A stretch of DNA of 64,000 nucleotides, taken from NCBI GenBank assembly GCA_016719855.1, contig JADJYH010000009.1:1-64000 (forward strand), read 5' to 3'. Position 1 is the first letter of the stretch, and each line of letters starts with the position of its first letter. Under the pieces are notes generated by a model that saw only the letters and a list, made by a program, of their open reading frames with translations, was not told the DNA's origin and did no database searches. Position numbers and translations under genes: made by a program. This DNA comes from Saprospiraceae bacterium (GTDB lineage: Bacteria > Bacteroidota > Bacteroidia > Chitinophagales > Saprospiraceae). Positions 19,394-28,309 of the stretch are shown here, piece by piece.

Positions 19394-19674
19394 TGTTCGG
19401 ATTTTCGTGCAAGTAAAGTTGACTTTCGGCTTTTAGGTGCCCCTTTCGGTTGAGCTATCAAAATTCATAGACCAACACCACTCAAAAGGCATTTTGATAG
19501 CCCTCAAACCTAGATAGCAGGAAATTCCGAACACCCGCTAGGTTTTGTGCCGGACGATTTGAGGCTTGAATATGTTACAATCAAGGCTTGAATTTTGGGC
19601 TCATAAGCGGCTTCAAGTGAAAGCCAAGGAGTTTGGGACGGCGCAGCCGCCCAAAGACCCCAGTCCGCAGCACC

Positions 19675-19780
19675 TTAGTTCTGGCAAGTTTGCAACTTGC
19701 CAGGCTCCGGCAGTAGCCCAAAACAGGGTCTGCAATTTGCCAAATGCTGCGCTGGCAAGTTGCAAACTTGCCAGAACTAA
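19675..19780. repeat. Nested palindromic element (perfect 29-bp inverted repeat)
   Basis: Arms 19675-19703 and 19752-19780 are exact reverse complements; each contains a self-complementary CTGGCAAGTT...AACTTGCCAG. Spacer 48 nt. A further single CTTGCCAGAAC lies at about 19807. Architecture matches the element at 53728. Confidence 0.8.
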
Positions 19781-19902
19781 GAGACTTAAATGCTGATGAA
19801 AACAAGCTTGCCAGAACTGGAAATGGGAAACGCCACTTCGTGCTGCGCCATTCTGGGCCGGAAGACTTGTGGCCAACAGGGGAGAAATAAAAACCTTTTC
19901 AC

Positions 19903-19910
19903 TACCTTCG
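19903..19910 (+). promoter_or_regulatory. Possible -7 promoter element (TACCTTCG)
   Basis: One mismatch from TAnnTTTG, about 64 nt before the nuclease-like gene; TACCTTyR elements recur in front of other genes in this window. Confidence 0.35.
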
Positions 19911-19973
19911 CATCACAGCAGTACATGAGAAAATGAGAACAAGCACGACCAAAAAGAATCGAATGATGTTCTG

Positions 19974-20750
19974 GTGGCCATGATTAATAACGAGCATGAT
20001 TACGCTCGTATGCAGAACGAATTATGGTATCGCATTCCTGTCAATACCGCACCGCCCATCATTGCAAAAAACGAAGCCGAAATCATTGCCTTCTACGCTA
20101 CCTTGAAGGTAAAAGAAAACAAATGGCTTATCAGGCATTATGGCACTATCAAAAGCATCACGGAAGTAAGCCGCCAAGAACTTTTCCCAGAAGAGTCCAC
20201 TTCAAGTCGCAAATTTCACAAACGCTATTTCAAAATCGAACTGGAAAAACTGGAAGAACTACCGCAGCCCATCGTAAGCAGTCGAGGGCATCGAAATACT
20301 TTCATCCCCACCACCAAGCAAAAGTTATTCAATTCCACGGACATCAACTTCTTGTTCAACTGTACATCTTTGGAGCAAAAAGTCCAGAAGAAACTCACCG
20401 ACGCCCGTATTCCATTTGAGCGTGAATGGCGGGTAACGATGAATGCAATGACCTACTACCTCGATTTCGCCGTATTCTGTAAAGTACGGCCACTCAACAT
20501 TGAATGCGATGGGAATTTCTGGCACGACTACCCCGAAAAGGTACATTATGACAAACGCCGAAACAATGAACTGGGAAGAAAAGGCTGGGCCGTGCTTCGC
20601 TTTACCGAAGATGATTTGAACCAGAACCTTGAAAAGTCCACAGCCTTGATTTACGATACCATTGACCATTATGGTGGTTACGAGGTACTGAATGAACCGA
20701 ACACTTTTCAGTATGTGAAAAGGGGGAAGCAGTTGAGGTTGGATTTTTAG
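19974..20750 (+). CDS. PD-(D/E)XK (DUF559/Vsr-like) nuclease-family protein
   Basis: The 258-aa protein has an N-terminal part with ELWYRIPVNTAP, KWLIRHYGTI and FIPTTKQKLF, and a C-terminal restriction-endonuclease-like domain: SLEQKVQKKL, FEREWRV, YYLDFAVFCKVRPLNIECDG with the candidate catalytic D and E-x-D, then HDYPEKVHYDKRRNNELGRK and GWAVLRFTEDDL. This arrangement is typical of Vsr/DUF559-like nucleases in Bacteroidota, which are usually stand-alone. The annotated start is a GTG; the conserved family N-terminus (ND-LVAIIN) seems to begin a little upstream, so the true start may be earlier with a small shift. It converges on a DUF3883 gene, giving a possible defence context. Confidence 0.65.
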   Translation: MAMINNEHDYARMQNELWYRIPVNTAPPIIAKNEAEIIAFYATLKVKENKWLIRHYGTIKSITEVSRQELFPEESTSSRKFHKRYFKIELEKLEELPQPIVSSRGHRNTFIPTTKQKLFNSTDINFLFNCTSLEQKVQKKLTDARIPFEREWRVTMNAMTYYLDFAVFCKVRPLNIECDGNFWHDYPEKVHYDKRRNNELGRKGWAVLRFTEDDLNQNLEKSTALIYDTIDHYGGYEVLNEPNTFQYVKRGKQLRLDF

Positions 20751-20833
20751 ACAATTGGGAAGTGTGCGACATCGGGAATTTTATGACCTACGCATAGCGG
20801 TAAGAAGAAACGACAATAATCTGCAAATGAAAC

Positions 20834-21666
20834 TTAAAAATACCCCTTATACAACACTGGGCTTGAGTGGCAACTTGTATCCAAGCTGCCGGGAACCGTA
20901 AAAAGTTTAGCCTTACTATCAAAATGAAACAAACGAAATAAATGGTAATCCTTCGGATGCTCTTGAGAAAAAGCAAGCTCGTTTCGAGTGAAAAAGAAAG
21001 GCGTCTCCTTGCCGAGCTTCGTGGTCTTTACTTCGATATACTTGTCAGTGCCATTTTCATGTTTTGACCGAATGTCAAAGCCTGCACCGTCACCTTCTTC
21101 TTTTGAAATCCACCTGACTTGCTCTGATAGCGAATCTTTTCCACCCTTAATGAGCGCCCATTTCTCACTAGTTTAGGACAAACAACTCACCGGATTCACC
21201 TAACCTAGCGTTCCGCTGTTCCCTTTCCAAGTAGTTTATTTTGATAGGATTTCGAGTGGTTTGGAATCGTTGGTTTCCTTAGCCGCTCCCAATGCCGGAG
21301 CAGCAGTGATTAAATCACTAAAATCCAATGCCGGTTCATTTAGCACATCTTTGTCTGAAAACTCCTTGAATGCGTCTTCAATCAAAGGTTATGGTAAAGC
21401 CAATCTATCACCACCTCTTTGAGCAATGTCTGGTAGTTGTAGCGCGGTGCATAGCCCTTGAGGTAGGGCTGCCCCAACTCGATGAGGATTGCGCTGATGT
21501 TCTGATGTTTGAATTCCACGGAACCTTTTGTACGTCCATTTAATAGCGGAGTGAGCCTTTCTCTGTGTGCTGATTTAGTGTAGGGCTTGCCTGTCATTTC
21601 CGCAGATAGCATCTGAAAGTAATCGGCGACGATAAGTGCAACTTCTTGTTTTGACCAGTCTGCCAT
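20834..21666 (-). CDS. DUF3883-domain protein, frameshifted
   Basis: The N-terminus MADWSKQEVALIVADYFQML, with HRERLTPLLNGRTKGSVEFK and AILIELGQPYLKGY, is the conserved amino-terminal domain that often precedes DUF3883. After shifts near 21390, 21240 and 21180, the C-terminal domain reads EGDGAGFDIRSKHENG, KYIEVKTTKLGKETPFFFTR, NELAFSQEHPKDYHLFRLF and ends LYKGYF. GFDI and IEVKTT are the DUF3883 signature (a PD-(D/E)XK-related fold, common in defence and restriction loci). About 277 aa. The start is the ATG at 21666. Next upstream is a small zinc-ribbon gene on the same strand. Confidence 0.65.
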
Positions 21667-21692
21667 TGAATGGATTTTAGTTCAGCGTAAAG

Positions 21693-21908
21693 TTAACTCA
21701 AGGTCTCATTAGCTTCTAATTCTTCGTCTTCTTCTTTTTCATTCTCTCCCACAAACTCAAATCCACAATGCGGCGACAAGCACTTGTGAAGCTGCGTCCC
21801 GCTGATGGTATGGCTCATGTCTAACAAGAATTCTGTTCTTGCCCCGCAGTTGGGGCAGGTGGTGGGCTGGTCAGTCAGCAGTTGTATTTCTAAGAAGTTT
21901 AAGGTCAT
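21693..21908 (-). CDS. Small zinc-ribbon protein
   Basis: From the ATG at 21908 the protein is 71 aa: MTLNFLEIQLLTDQPTTCPN, then CGARTEFLLDM, HKCLSPHCGFEF and an acidic tail. Two Cys pairs (CPNC and C----C) suggest a structural zinc ribbon. An upstream in-frame start at 21968 would add a hydrophobic stretch unlike the rest and was not chosen. It is 26 bp upstream of the DUF3883 gene and probably cotranscribed. Confidence 0.5.
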   Translation of the reverse strand: MTLNFLEIQLLTDQPTTCPNCGARTEFLLDMSHTISGTQLHKCLSPHCGFEFVGENEKEEDEELEANETLS

Positions 21909-22074
21909 GAAACAAAAGTACGAAGACAGGACGATTATTAGGCTGCAACTTGTCTCGGTAACAAGCAAAACTTTTGATAAGCGGGTGAAGACAATGTACC
22001 AGAGGGATAGTCGTAAGTCACGCTGCGCTAGACTTGTCCAGCGGGTATTTTGCGTCCATACCCCAAATTTACAG

Positions 22075-22230
22075 GAAAGGGTTCATTGCCATATGGCACA
22101 AATACCGGAGCGGCATCTTGATGAGATAGCGTTCCGATGGAACGACAATGGACATTCTCTCGATATTTCTACGAAGATATAAGTCCTACGGACTTGATTA
22201 TCAAATACTTATTGCCATAACTCACGTGTG
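22075..22230. mobile_element. MITE-like repeat, copy 1
   Basis: About 150 bp shared with 23701-23857, including GGAGCGG.ATCTTGATGAG, GCGTTCCGATGGAACG and the right end TTGCCATAACTCACGT. The left terminus is eroded. Confidence 0.7.
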
Positions 22231-22324
22231 GGGTAGTGTTGGAATTTTCGTGACGTTGAACGCCAGCTCAACGGTGTGAGCATAAAAACCTCCACCGAAC
22301 TGGCGTTTGGCGACACTGGATTTA

Positions 22325-22357
22325 AGACTTCCGAAGTCTCGAAGACTTCGGAAGTCT
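22325..22357. repeat. REP hairpin 1 beside RAYT
   Basis: Perfect 15-bp arms AGACTTCCGAAGTCT (22325-22339) and its complement (22343-22357), 3-nt loop. Confidence 0.8.
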
Positions 22358-22408
22358 GGTTATCAAGCACCCCCTTCTTCCCCATTTGCAGGCAAGTTGG
22401 GAGGCGCA

Positions 22409-22441
22409 AGATTTCCGAAATCTCAAAGATTTTGGAAATCT
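22409..22441. repeat. REP hairpin 2 beside RAYT
   Basis: AGATTTCCGAAATCT (22409-22423) pairs with 22427-22441 with one G-T wobble, 3-nt loop. Same length and layout as hairpins 1 and 3. Confidence 0.8.
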
Positions 22442-22485
22442 GGTGAACGGGCATCTGGATTGCATTTTCCATACTCAAATAAAGG

Positions 22486-23145
22486 TCATTCATCCCATAT
22501 CAAGAAATCCAAGCCTTTATCCAATTTGAATTCTTGGTGGTAACGTATAAACTCACTTCGTCCTTTTTGAAGGTCGTCGTTGAAGAACAAATGTAGAACT
22601 TCCCCCCGGCAAATTCTCGTGGGAGCCTCACTGAGCATGGTCAGGTAGGAAGAAAATTTCCAGTCCTGGTAATTCTTCACCAGTTTGTGGTGGATGGGGT
22701 TATGATGATGGTAAGCAATCAGGTAGCATAAATGGTTTTCGTTGCGTATGCCAATCCGCTTGAAGCGTTTTTGAAACACGCTACCCTCTCTTTGTTCCCG
22801 TTTGTTGAACGCTTTTGCATAACTGATTAAGAATCGTTTCATCTGGTCTTCCAAAAACTCATCCAGCGTAATTTCCCCTTTAATAAACTTTTCGCATGCC
22901 ACTGTCTTCTCGGCCTTCGCATTTTCAAGTAAAGCAGCGTCAACCTTGCGGATACGGACTGTAAAATGAAAATGGTTAGGGATAAGGACATAAGAAAACG
23001 TGTCCATGTACGAACCCAGATATTCGCCCCATTTTTTGAGAAAGAAGCTATAGTTATCCTCACTAAGGAATACTGCTTCTTTGTTGTTGGAACGGTTGTA
23101 GATGTGGTAAAAGCAGTTTTCTTCGAAGGGATGCCAGTAGTCCAT
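22486..23145 (-). CDS. REP-associated tyrosine transposase (RAYT, IS200-like Y1/HUH)
   Basis: The intact 219-aa protein has the Y1 transposase core: FYHIYNRSNNKEAVF near the start, FFLKKWGEYL, and VLIPNHFHFTVRI containing the HUH metal-binding HFH. The catalytic tyrosine is probably in the LCYLIAYHHHNPIHH helix (residues about 150-164), and FKRIGIRNENH precedes it. These are features of Bacteroidota RAYTs, which act on REP hairpins by single-strand cleavage. Three 15-bp-arm hairpins flank the gene at 22325, 22409 and 23181, as expected for a REP/RAYT unit. It lies where the toxin partner of the antitoxin at 23271 would be expected. Confidence 0.88.
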   Translation of the reverse strand: MDYWHPFEENCFYHIYNRSNNKEAVFLSEDNYSFFLKKWGEYLGSYMDTFSYVLIPNHFHFTVRIRKVDAALLENAKAEKTVACEKFIKGEITLDEFLEDQMKRFLISYAKAFNKREQREGSVFQKRFKRIGIRNENHLCYLIAYHHHNPIHHKLVKNYQDWKFSSYLTMLSEAPTRICRGEVLHLFFNDDLQKGRSEFIRYHQEFKLDKGLDFLIWDE

Positions 23146-23180
23146 AGTTTGTTTTTTAGGTTAATGGTAGGTCAGTGGCC

Positions 23181-23213
23181 AGATTTCCGAAGTCTTGGAG
23201 ACTTCGGAAATCT
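23181..23213. repeat. REP hairpin 3, other side of RAYT
   Basis: Perfect arms AGATTTCCGAAGTCT (23181-23195) and its complement (23199-23213), loop TGG, about 36 bp upstream of the RAYT start. Confidence 0.8.
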
Positions 23214-23270
23214 TCCCTGCATCTCCGTCAGTCCGAAGTCAAGGCAAGGTTTTCTTTAAAACCTTAATGC

Positions 23271-23501
23271 TCAAGTTGACGAATAAGTTGTGCGCATGTG
23301 TTCATGCAGCATCCGCTCTGCATCCTCATTCGTCCAGCCTTTTTCGTCCCATACTTTGTTGGCGGCATGAATGGCTTTTTCTGCGAAGTAGCGGATCAAC
23401 AAGCGTCGGATTTCAAGTACATCCTCGTCTGAGACATTGCGAGAAAATACTTTTAGCAACTCAATTTGCAGATTGGACAATGATGGCTGTACTGCTTCCA
23501 T
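23271..23501 (-). CDS. Orphan antitoxin-like protein
   Basis: The 76-aa protein contains LSNLQIELLKVFSRNVSDED and the end VWDEKGWTNEDAERMLHEHM. The first motif is shared with the antitoxin-like gene at 44104 (LTNLQMELLKLFSRN-), which directly precedes a PIN-domain toxin. Here no PIN gene follows; the next gene downstream is the RAYT. It is thus an orphan member of that antitoxin family, either a remnant whose toxin was lost or a stand-alone regulator. Confidence 0.6.
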   Translation of the reverse strand: MEAVQPSLSNLQIELLKVFSRNVSDEDVLEIRRLLIRYFAEKAIHAANKVWDEKGWTNEDAERMLHEHMRTTYSST

Positions 23502-23517
23502 GATAATTTATTTGTTT

Positions 23518-23669
23518 TCAAACGAGACCTAAAATTACAAATTTTTCGGTTGAAAATACCTTTTCCGGCACCTCCGTCAGCCCGAGGTTGCCGAGGTCGA
23601 GGAAGGCGACCGGGTGCGCTTGTTTTCGGCGATGATTAGGTCCACGTCATCCGGTTCTATGAATTTCAT
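23518..23669 (-). pseudogene. Leucine-rich-repeat protein, N-terminal fragment
   Basis: From ATG 23669: MKFIEPDDVDLIIAENKRTR, then after one shift VAFLDLGNLGLTEVPEKVF and a stop at 23518. LDLGNLGLTEVPE is a canonical LRR unit preceded by the short helical cap seen in Bacteroidota LRR/Roco-type proteins. Only the first repeat remains; the rest is absent. Confidence 0.4.
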
Positions 23670-23700
23670 ATCATCAAAGATTTGGAAAGTGAAATAGAAT

Positions 23701-23857
23701 TAACGTGAGTTATGGCATTTTGTAACCGCTCCATCGGAGCGGTATCTTGATGAGATAGCGTTCCGATGGAACGCCAATGGACATTCTCTCGATATTTCTA
23801 CAAAGATATAAGTCCTACGGACTTGATTATCAAATACTTATTGCTATAACTCACGTT
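23701..23857. mobile_element. MITE-like repeat, copy 2, with terminal inverted repeats
   Basis: Ends are ACGTGAGTTATGGCA (about 23704) and TGCTATAACTCACGT (ending about 23855), a 15-bp inverted repeat with one mismatch. Interior palindromes include CGCTCC-ATC-GGAGCG and GTTCCGATGGAAC. It overlaps the 3' end of the radical SAM gene and supplies its last ~18 codons. Confidence 0.75.
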
Positions 23858-26070
23858 TTGTAGAAGAAGTTTCACAACACCCAAAGCCCCTCCCCGCAGC
23901 GCCGCCCACTCCTCCGTGGCCAAAAACGCAGCGAAACCACCCTCCGCATTCTCCTCGAAATCCCGTTGCAGCTCCGCAAACGTCATCACCGGCTGCTCCC
24001 CGATTTGCAGCAGCGGCAGCACGTCCACCAGCCACTGTCCGAGGGCGGGGGAGGTTTCCAATGCCCATTCGTGCTGCTTGTGGTGAAAGTGGAGGGAGGC
24101 CACGGCATGGCCGTCGTCGTCCTCGTCGAGGGTGGCGAGGGGCTGCGGGCCGTTCCACACGACGAGCGCCGTCGGGCGGGGCGTTTTTTCGGGCTGCTCC
24201 GCCAGGCTTTTTGCGATAAAATCATTGGGCACCGTGGGCTTTGGCACTTTGAAGTCGAACCATTGCGACAGCGGGAAGTCGAAGCAGACGCCGTGCATGT
24301 AGTTGAACAGCGACTTGCGCAGCCCCTCGGCGTACAGGTCGTGGTCGGTGCCAGTGGGGTCGTCGTGGTGGCGGTCGTTGTCGGCGAAGCCCCCAAAAGT
24401 AGGCCCGGTCTCCGTCACCCCGTAGGCCGCAGGTTCGAGGCCGACCGGGCTGTGCGCCGTCATGGCGAAGCGGTGCCAGAAGCCGGATTGCACCACGCCC
24501 GCCTCAAACAGTTGGCGCACCATTTCCAGCGAATCAATGGTTTCCTGGGCCGTCTGCGTCGGGAAACCGTACATCAGGTACGCATGAACCATGATGCCCG
24601 CCTCGGTGAAGTGGTGCGCCACCCGTGCCACCTGCGCCACAGTCACGCCCTTTTTCATTCGCTCCAGCAGTCGGTCGCTGGCCACCTCCAGCCCGCCGGA
24701 CACGGCTATGCAGCCCGAAGCCTCCAGCAGTCGGCACAGGTCGGCGGTGAAGCTTTTTTCGAAGCGGATATTCGTCCACCAAGTGACGGTGAGGCGGCGG
24801 CGCAGGATTTCCAGCGCCAAATCACGCAGCAGGGCGGGTGGTGCGGCCTCGTCCACGAAGTGGAAACCCGTCTGCCCCGTCTGTGCGATGATGGCCTCGA
24901 TGCGGTCGCAGAGCAGCGCCGGGGTGAGCGGCTCGTAGCGCTGGATGTAGTCGAGCGTCACGTCGCAGAACGAGCATTTGCCCCAGTAGCAGCCGTGGGC
25001 GAGGGTGAGCTTGTTCCAGCGCCCATCGCTCCAGAGGCGGTGCATCGGGTTCACGATTTCGATGACGGAGAGGTAGTCGTGAAGGCGGAGGCCAGCGTAG
25101 TCGGGGGTGCCGGTTTCCCGCTGCGGCACGTCCAGTTCGGTGCTGGTGTTGTGGTAGCAGACCACGCCATTGTGGAGCGAATAAGTCCGCTTTAAATGCT
25201 GTATGCCTTTTTCGCCGGATAAATATTCGATTAAATGCAACAGCGGCGCTTCGCCATCGTCGAGGCATATATAATCCAGGTAATTAAATATGCGCTCGTC
25301 GGAAAGGCGCCGCAGCTCTGTGTTTGCGTAGCCACCGCCCATGATGACCTTGATATTTGGGTGGTGTTTTTTGATAAATTGCCCGCATTTAAAAGCGCCA
25401 TATACATTGCCGGGAAAGGGCACGGAGAGGCATATAATATCGGGTTGTTGCTCCGCAATATGTTTTGCCAAAACTTCTTTTAATATGGTTGAAACCAGTG
25501 AATCGGCTGCTTCCAGTTCCAGCTCCAGTTCATCGAAATGCGTGGCCGTGCTGCCCAACCGCTCGGCATAGCGGCTAAACCCGAAATGCGGGTCAACGGC
25601 CTCGGTGATGAGGTCGCCCAAATCCTCTAGGTAGAGCGTCGCCAGGTGTCGGGCCTTGTCGTGCGTGCCCATCGTCCCGAAGGCCCATTCGAGTTCCTCC
25701 AAGTTGTCGAAGCGGCTGGCCTCCGGCAAGTAGCTGCGGCTACAGATGGCATGTGCCAGCGTCGGGTTTTTGTGCTGCAAAAAAGCGATGACCGGGCCGA
25801 TGGTGGCGAGGTAATCGGCTTGCAGCGCAAGGATGCGCTCGGCGTTGTCGGTCCGAGCGGACGGTGGACGGGCGCTCCGCTGTCAAGAGGAGTCGAATAG
25901 CGTTTCAGCCCATTTTTTGAAAACAAATCCAGTATCACGTCAATGCCCAAATCGGCCTGTGCAGAGGGATAGCCCTTCGTGTTCAGGAAGCCCTTCAGGT
26001 AAGCAGTAGCCGGGTACGGCGTGTTCAACTGCGTGAAGGGGGGGGTGAGGAAAAGGGTCTTTTTTTTCAA
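23798..26070 (-). CDS. B12-binding-domain radical SAM protein
   Basis: About 757 aa with one shift near 25870. The N-terminus KTLFLTPPFTQLNTPYPATA begins a cobalamin-binding-like domain, continued by QQPDIICLSVPFPGNVYGAF, IKVIMGGGYANTEL and YICLDDGEAPLL. The radical SAM core has LAHGCYWGKCSFCDV (CxxxCxxC for the 4Fe-4S cluster and SAM), followed by GFHFVDEA, SGGLEVASDRLLERMKKGV and MVHAYLMYGFPTQT. A C-terminal domain of unknown role follows. The substrate is unknown. The only start near the conserved N-terminus is TTG at 26070, 22 nt after a TACCTTTG promoter box. The final codons come from the inserted repeat at 23701-23857. Confidence 0.85.
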
Positions 26071-26091
26071 AAAACAGGAATTGGTACTGGG

Positions 26092-26099
26092 CAAAGGTA
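26092..26099 (-). promoter_or_regulatory. -7 promoter element (TACCTTTG)
   Basis: Exact match to Bacteroidota TAnnTTTG on the minus strand, 22 nt before the proposed start of the radical SAM gene. Confidence 0.5.
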
Positions 26100-26183
26100 G
26101 GGAATGTGGCGTATATGTGCGTGCCGTCGCACTCCAGTTCGATGGTCAATAACCGGCAAACTGGAGTTTGGTGGCACTTAACT

Positions 26184-26370
26184 ATTATATTTCACGCTGA
26201 TAGGTTTTGTGCAAATAGGGGTTTGGGGGCGAAGCCCCCAAAAGCCCCCTCCCCCGACGAGCCGCCGAAGGCCTGCGCTGGCTCGGCGGAGCCGAAAGGG
26301 TGAGCCAAATGGAGGGGCAGCGGTACATAATTTTTTAATTTGCACAAAACCTATTTTCGCCAAGTATAAT
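26184..26370. mobile_element. MITE-like element, copy B
   Basis: Left end TTTCACGCTGATAGG then TTTTGTGCAAATAGGGG and GGGGGCGAAGCCCCC; right end TTTGCACAAAACCTA, CGCCAAGTATAA. Same termini as copies at 11765 and 34760. Internal sequence GC-rich, no gene. Confidence 0.65.
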
Positions 26371-26595
26371 TGGATAATATTTTCATGTAGGTTACGGAAG
26401 TTGTCGTAGCTTTCGGCATTCAATTACCTGCTTCCACACTATCCACTCAAGCAGACCCGTTCTCCCTTTTTTTTTGATTTTAACAGTCATTGACCAAAGT
26501 CAGTGGCCAATGAAAACGACCTTTTCTTTCGCAAGACCGTCAACCTTGTTACTTGCGACCAACTTGATTTTTTCACCAATCTAAATTGAAGCAAT

Positions 26596-27312
26596 ATGAA
26601 TTTCAAACATCATCTTCCGAAGCTTTTTCTGGCTTCCCTTTTCGCCATTTTTCTTGCTGCCTGCGGCGGCGAGCCGAAAGACACGGCGGAAACAACGGCA
26701 GCGCCCGCTGTTGATTCTACCGCTGCCGCACCCGCCACATTGTTCGCAGCAATGACCGTCAAGCACACCGTGGCCGATTTTGCCAAATGGAAACCTGTTT
26801 TCGACGCTCATGCGCAAGCAAGAACCGACGCTGGCTTGACAATTATTTCCGTGTTGCAGGACAAGACCAACCCGAACATTGTATTGGTGTCAACAAAGGC
26901 ATCCGACCTTCAAAAAGCAAGGGATTTCTCATCCTCGCCTGTGCTAAAAGAGGCCATGCAGAAATCAGGCGTCACGAGCGCCCCCGAGGTTGCTTTTTAC
27001 AACGTACTCCGGTTCGATGAAGCCGCCGCCACTTCAAAGGATAGACTACTCATCACCCACCGGGTCAAGGACTTCGATGCTTGGTTGAAAGTGTTCGATG
27101 GGGAAGGCGGTGCTACCCGTGCAAGCAACGGCGTTGTGGACAGGGCGCTGGGACGCGGCGTTGACGATCCCAACATGGTGCTCCTGGCCTTTGTCGTGAC
27201 GGACATGGCCAAGGCACAGGCCCGTGTTGCTTCTGAGGACCTGAAGAAAGTAATGATGGATGCTGGCGTGGAAGGCCCACCGCAAATCAATTTCTATACG
27301 GTAGCTCAGTGA
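26596..27312 (+). CDS. Lipoprotein with two ABM-like (dimeric alpha-beta barrel) domains
   Basis: Intact 238-aa protein. The signal peptide ends in the lipobox IFLAACGG (Cys about 23), followed by a Thr/Ala/Pro-rich spacer. Two copies of an about 90-residue domain follow: TVKHTVADFAKWKPVFDAHA with SVLQDKTNPNIVLV, and LITHRVKDFDAWLKVFDGEG with RALGRGVDDPNMVLL. The pattern H-V-DFD-W---FD and P-(M/I)V(L)L matches dimeric alpha-beta barrel proteins of unknown function. The duplication would give an intramolecular dimer. Likely anchored to the outer or inner membrane. Confidence 0.75.
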   Translation: MNFKHHLPKLFLASLFAIFLAACGGEPKDTAETTAAPAVDSTAAAPATLFAAMTVKHTVADFAKWKPVFDAHAQARTDAGLTIISVLQDKTNPNIVLVSTKASDLQKARDFSSSPVLKEAMQKSGVTSAPEVAFYNVLRFDEAAATSKDRLLITHRVKDFDAWLKVFDGEGGATRASNGVVDRALGRGVDDPNMVLLAFVVTDMAKAQARVASEDLKKVMMDAGVEGPPQINFYTVAQ

Positions 27313-27515
27313 GATAAGGGACAATTGGATTTACCGCTGTGATTCGATGCGTGGCCGCTGTGTACACTGGGCAACTTTCTGTTTTCTGCAAGTTGCACGG
27401 TGTACACAGCAGTGCCACGAAGCATCCACAATATTGCAAGTGTTTGGCGAAACGGCACAGCAGCAACAATTGCTCTTTTTGCCTTGGAATACTTTTAACC
27501 AACTGCGAAAAACAG

Positions 27516-27523
27516 TAGATTTG
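27516..27523 (+). promoter_or_regulatory. -7 promoter element (TAGATTTG)
   Basis: Exact TAnnTTTG, 15 nt before the antitoxin ATG. An identical TAGATTTG precedes the gene at 29268. Confidence 0.55.
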
Positions 27524-27537
27524 TGAAAAATTGTCAA

Positions 27538-27780
27538 ATGCAACTTGTACTAGAAATACAAAACATGACTGATATGCAACTTCTCCTGCGGTACGTTCAG
27601 TTGTTGCAGTCTGTGAAAATAGTCGAACAGCAGCCACCTGTTGCGATGCCAAGCCCGAAAAATGGCAAAATCTCCTTCTTCGACAAATACAACGGCAGCC
27701 TGAAGTCACGCATGCCTTTGCAGGAAATTGATGCCCGCCTTCACCAACTACGCCAAGAATGGGAACGAGATACTTGGTAG
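27538..27780 (+). CDS. Antitoxin-like protein of a PIN toxin pair
   Basis: 80 aa beginning MQLVLEIQNMTDMQLLLRYV with a linker GKISFFDKYNGSLKSRM and an acidic helix EIDARLHQLRQEWERDTW. No DNA-binding domain is recognised, but the size, the 22-nt overlap with the PIN gene and the C-terminal helix fit a VapB-like antitoxin that wraps the toxin. An upstream start at 27523 falls within the promoter box and was rejected. Confidence 0.6.
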   Translation: MQLVLEIQNMTDMQLLLRYVQLLQSVKIVEQQPPVAMPSPKNGKISFFDKYNGSLKSRMPLQEIDARLHQLRQEWERDTW

Positions 27781-28147
27781 ATACCAACATCGCTATTTAC
27801 CTGCTCAACGGGGCGCTTCCCGAAAATGCTCAGTCGTTTTTGAGACCCATCCTCAACGAAGAATCCAACTTGTCAATTGTTGCCAAAATCGAGTTGTTGG
27901 GCTGGCAGTTTTCCAACCCAGAAGACGAGAAAAAGGCAACGGATTTTATCACCGATTCCATTGTTTTACCGCTTACCGATGTTATTGCTGAGAAAGCCAT
28001 TGAACTTCGAAAAACGAAAAACTCAAACTCGGCGATGCCATCATCGCTGCCACTGCCCTGTTGCATCAATTGACCTTGCTAACTCGCAACGAGGCTGACT
28101 TCAACAATTTGCCGGGCTTGGTGGTGGTGAATCCTTATGCTGTATAA
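27759..28147 (+). CDS. PIN-domain (VapC-like) toxin, one frameshift
   Basis: MGTRYLVDTNIAIYLLNGAL carries the first acidic residue of the PIN active site; KIELLGW the second; and, after a one-base deletion in the A-run near 28015, KLGDAIIAATALLHQLTLLT the third, followed by TRNEADFNNLPGL and a C-terminus VVVNPYAV. About 129 aa, the normal size of VapC-type ribonucleases that cut tRNA or rRNA. It overlaps its antitoxin gene by 22 nt. Confidence 0.8.
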
Positions 28148-28309
28148 TTTCTCTACCCTCCTAAAATGTCTTCAGCTGTTTCAATACGGCACCGCATCTT
28201 TAAGACCAGCTATTCCTTCCAAGCCTAGCGCAGCGCGTAAATAGTTATGACATACTTGCGACGGGTTTGTCTTGAAACTACTGGTATTCCCTCCAATAAC
28301 AAATGACGC

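Noticed and set aside
23966..25195. 409-aa open frame on the plus strand
   Set aside because: Shadow of the radical SAM gene, whose cluster motif and domains read on the other strand.
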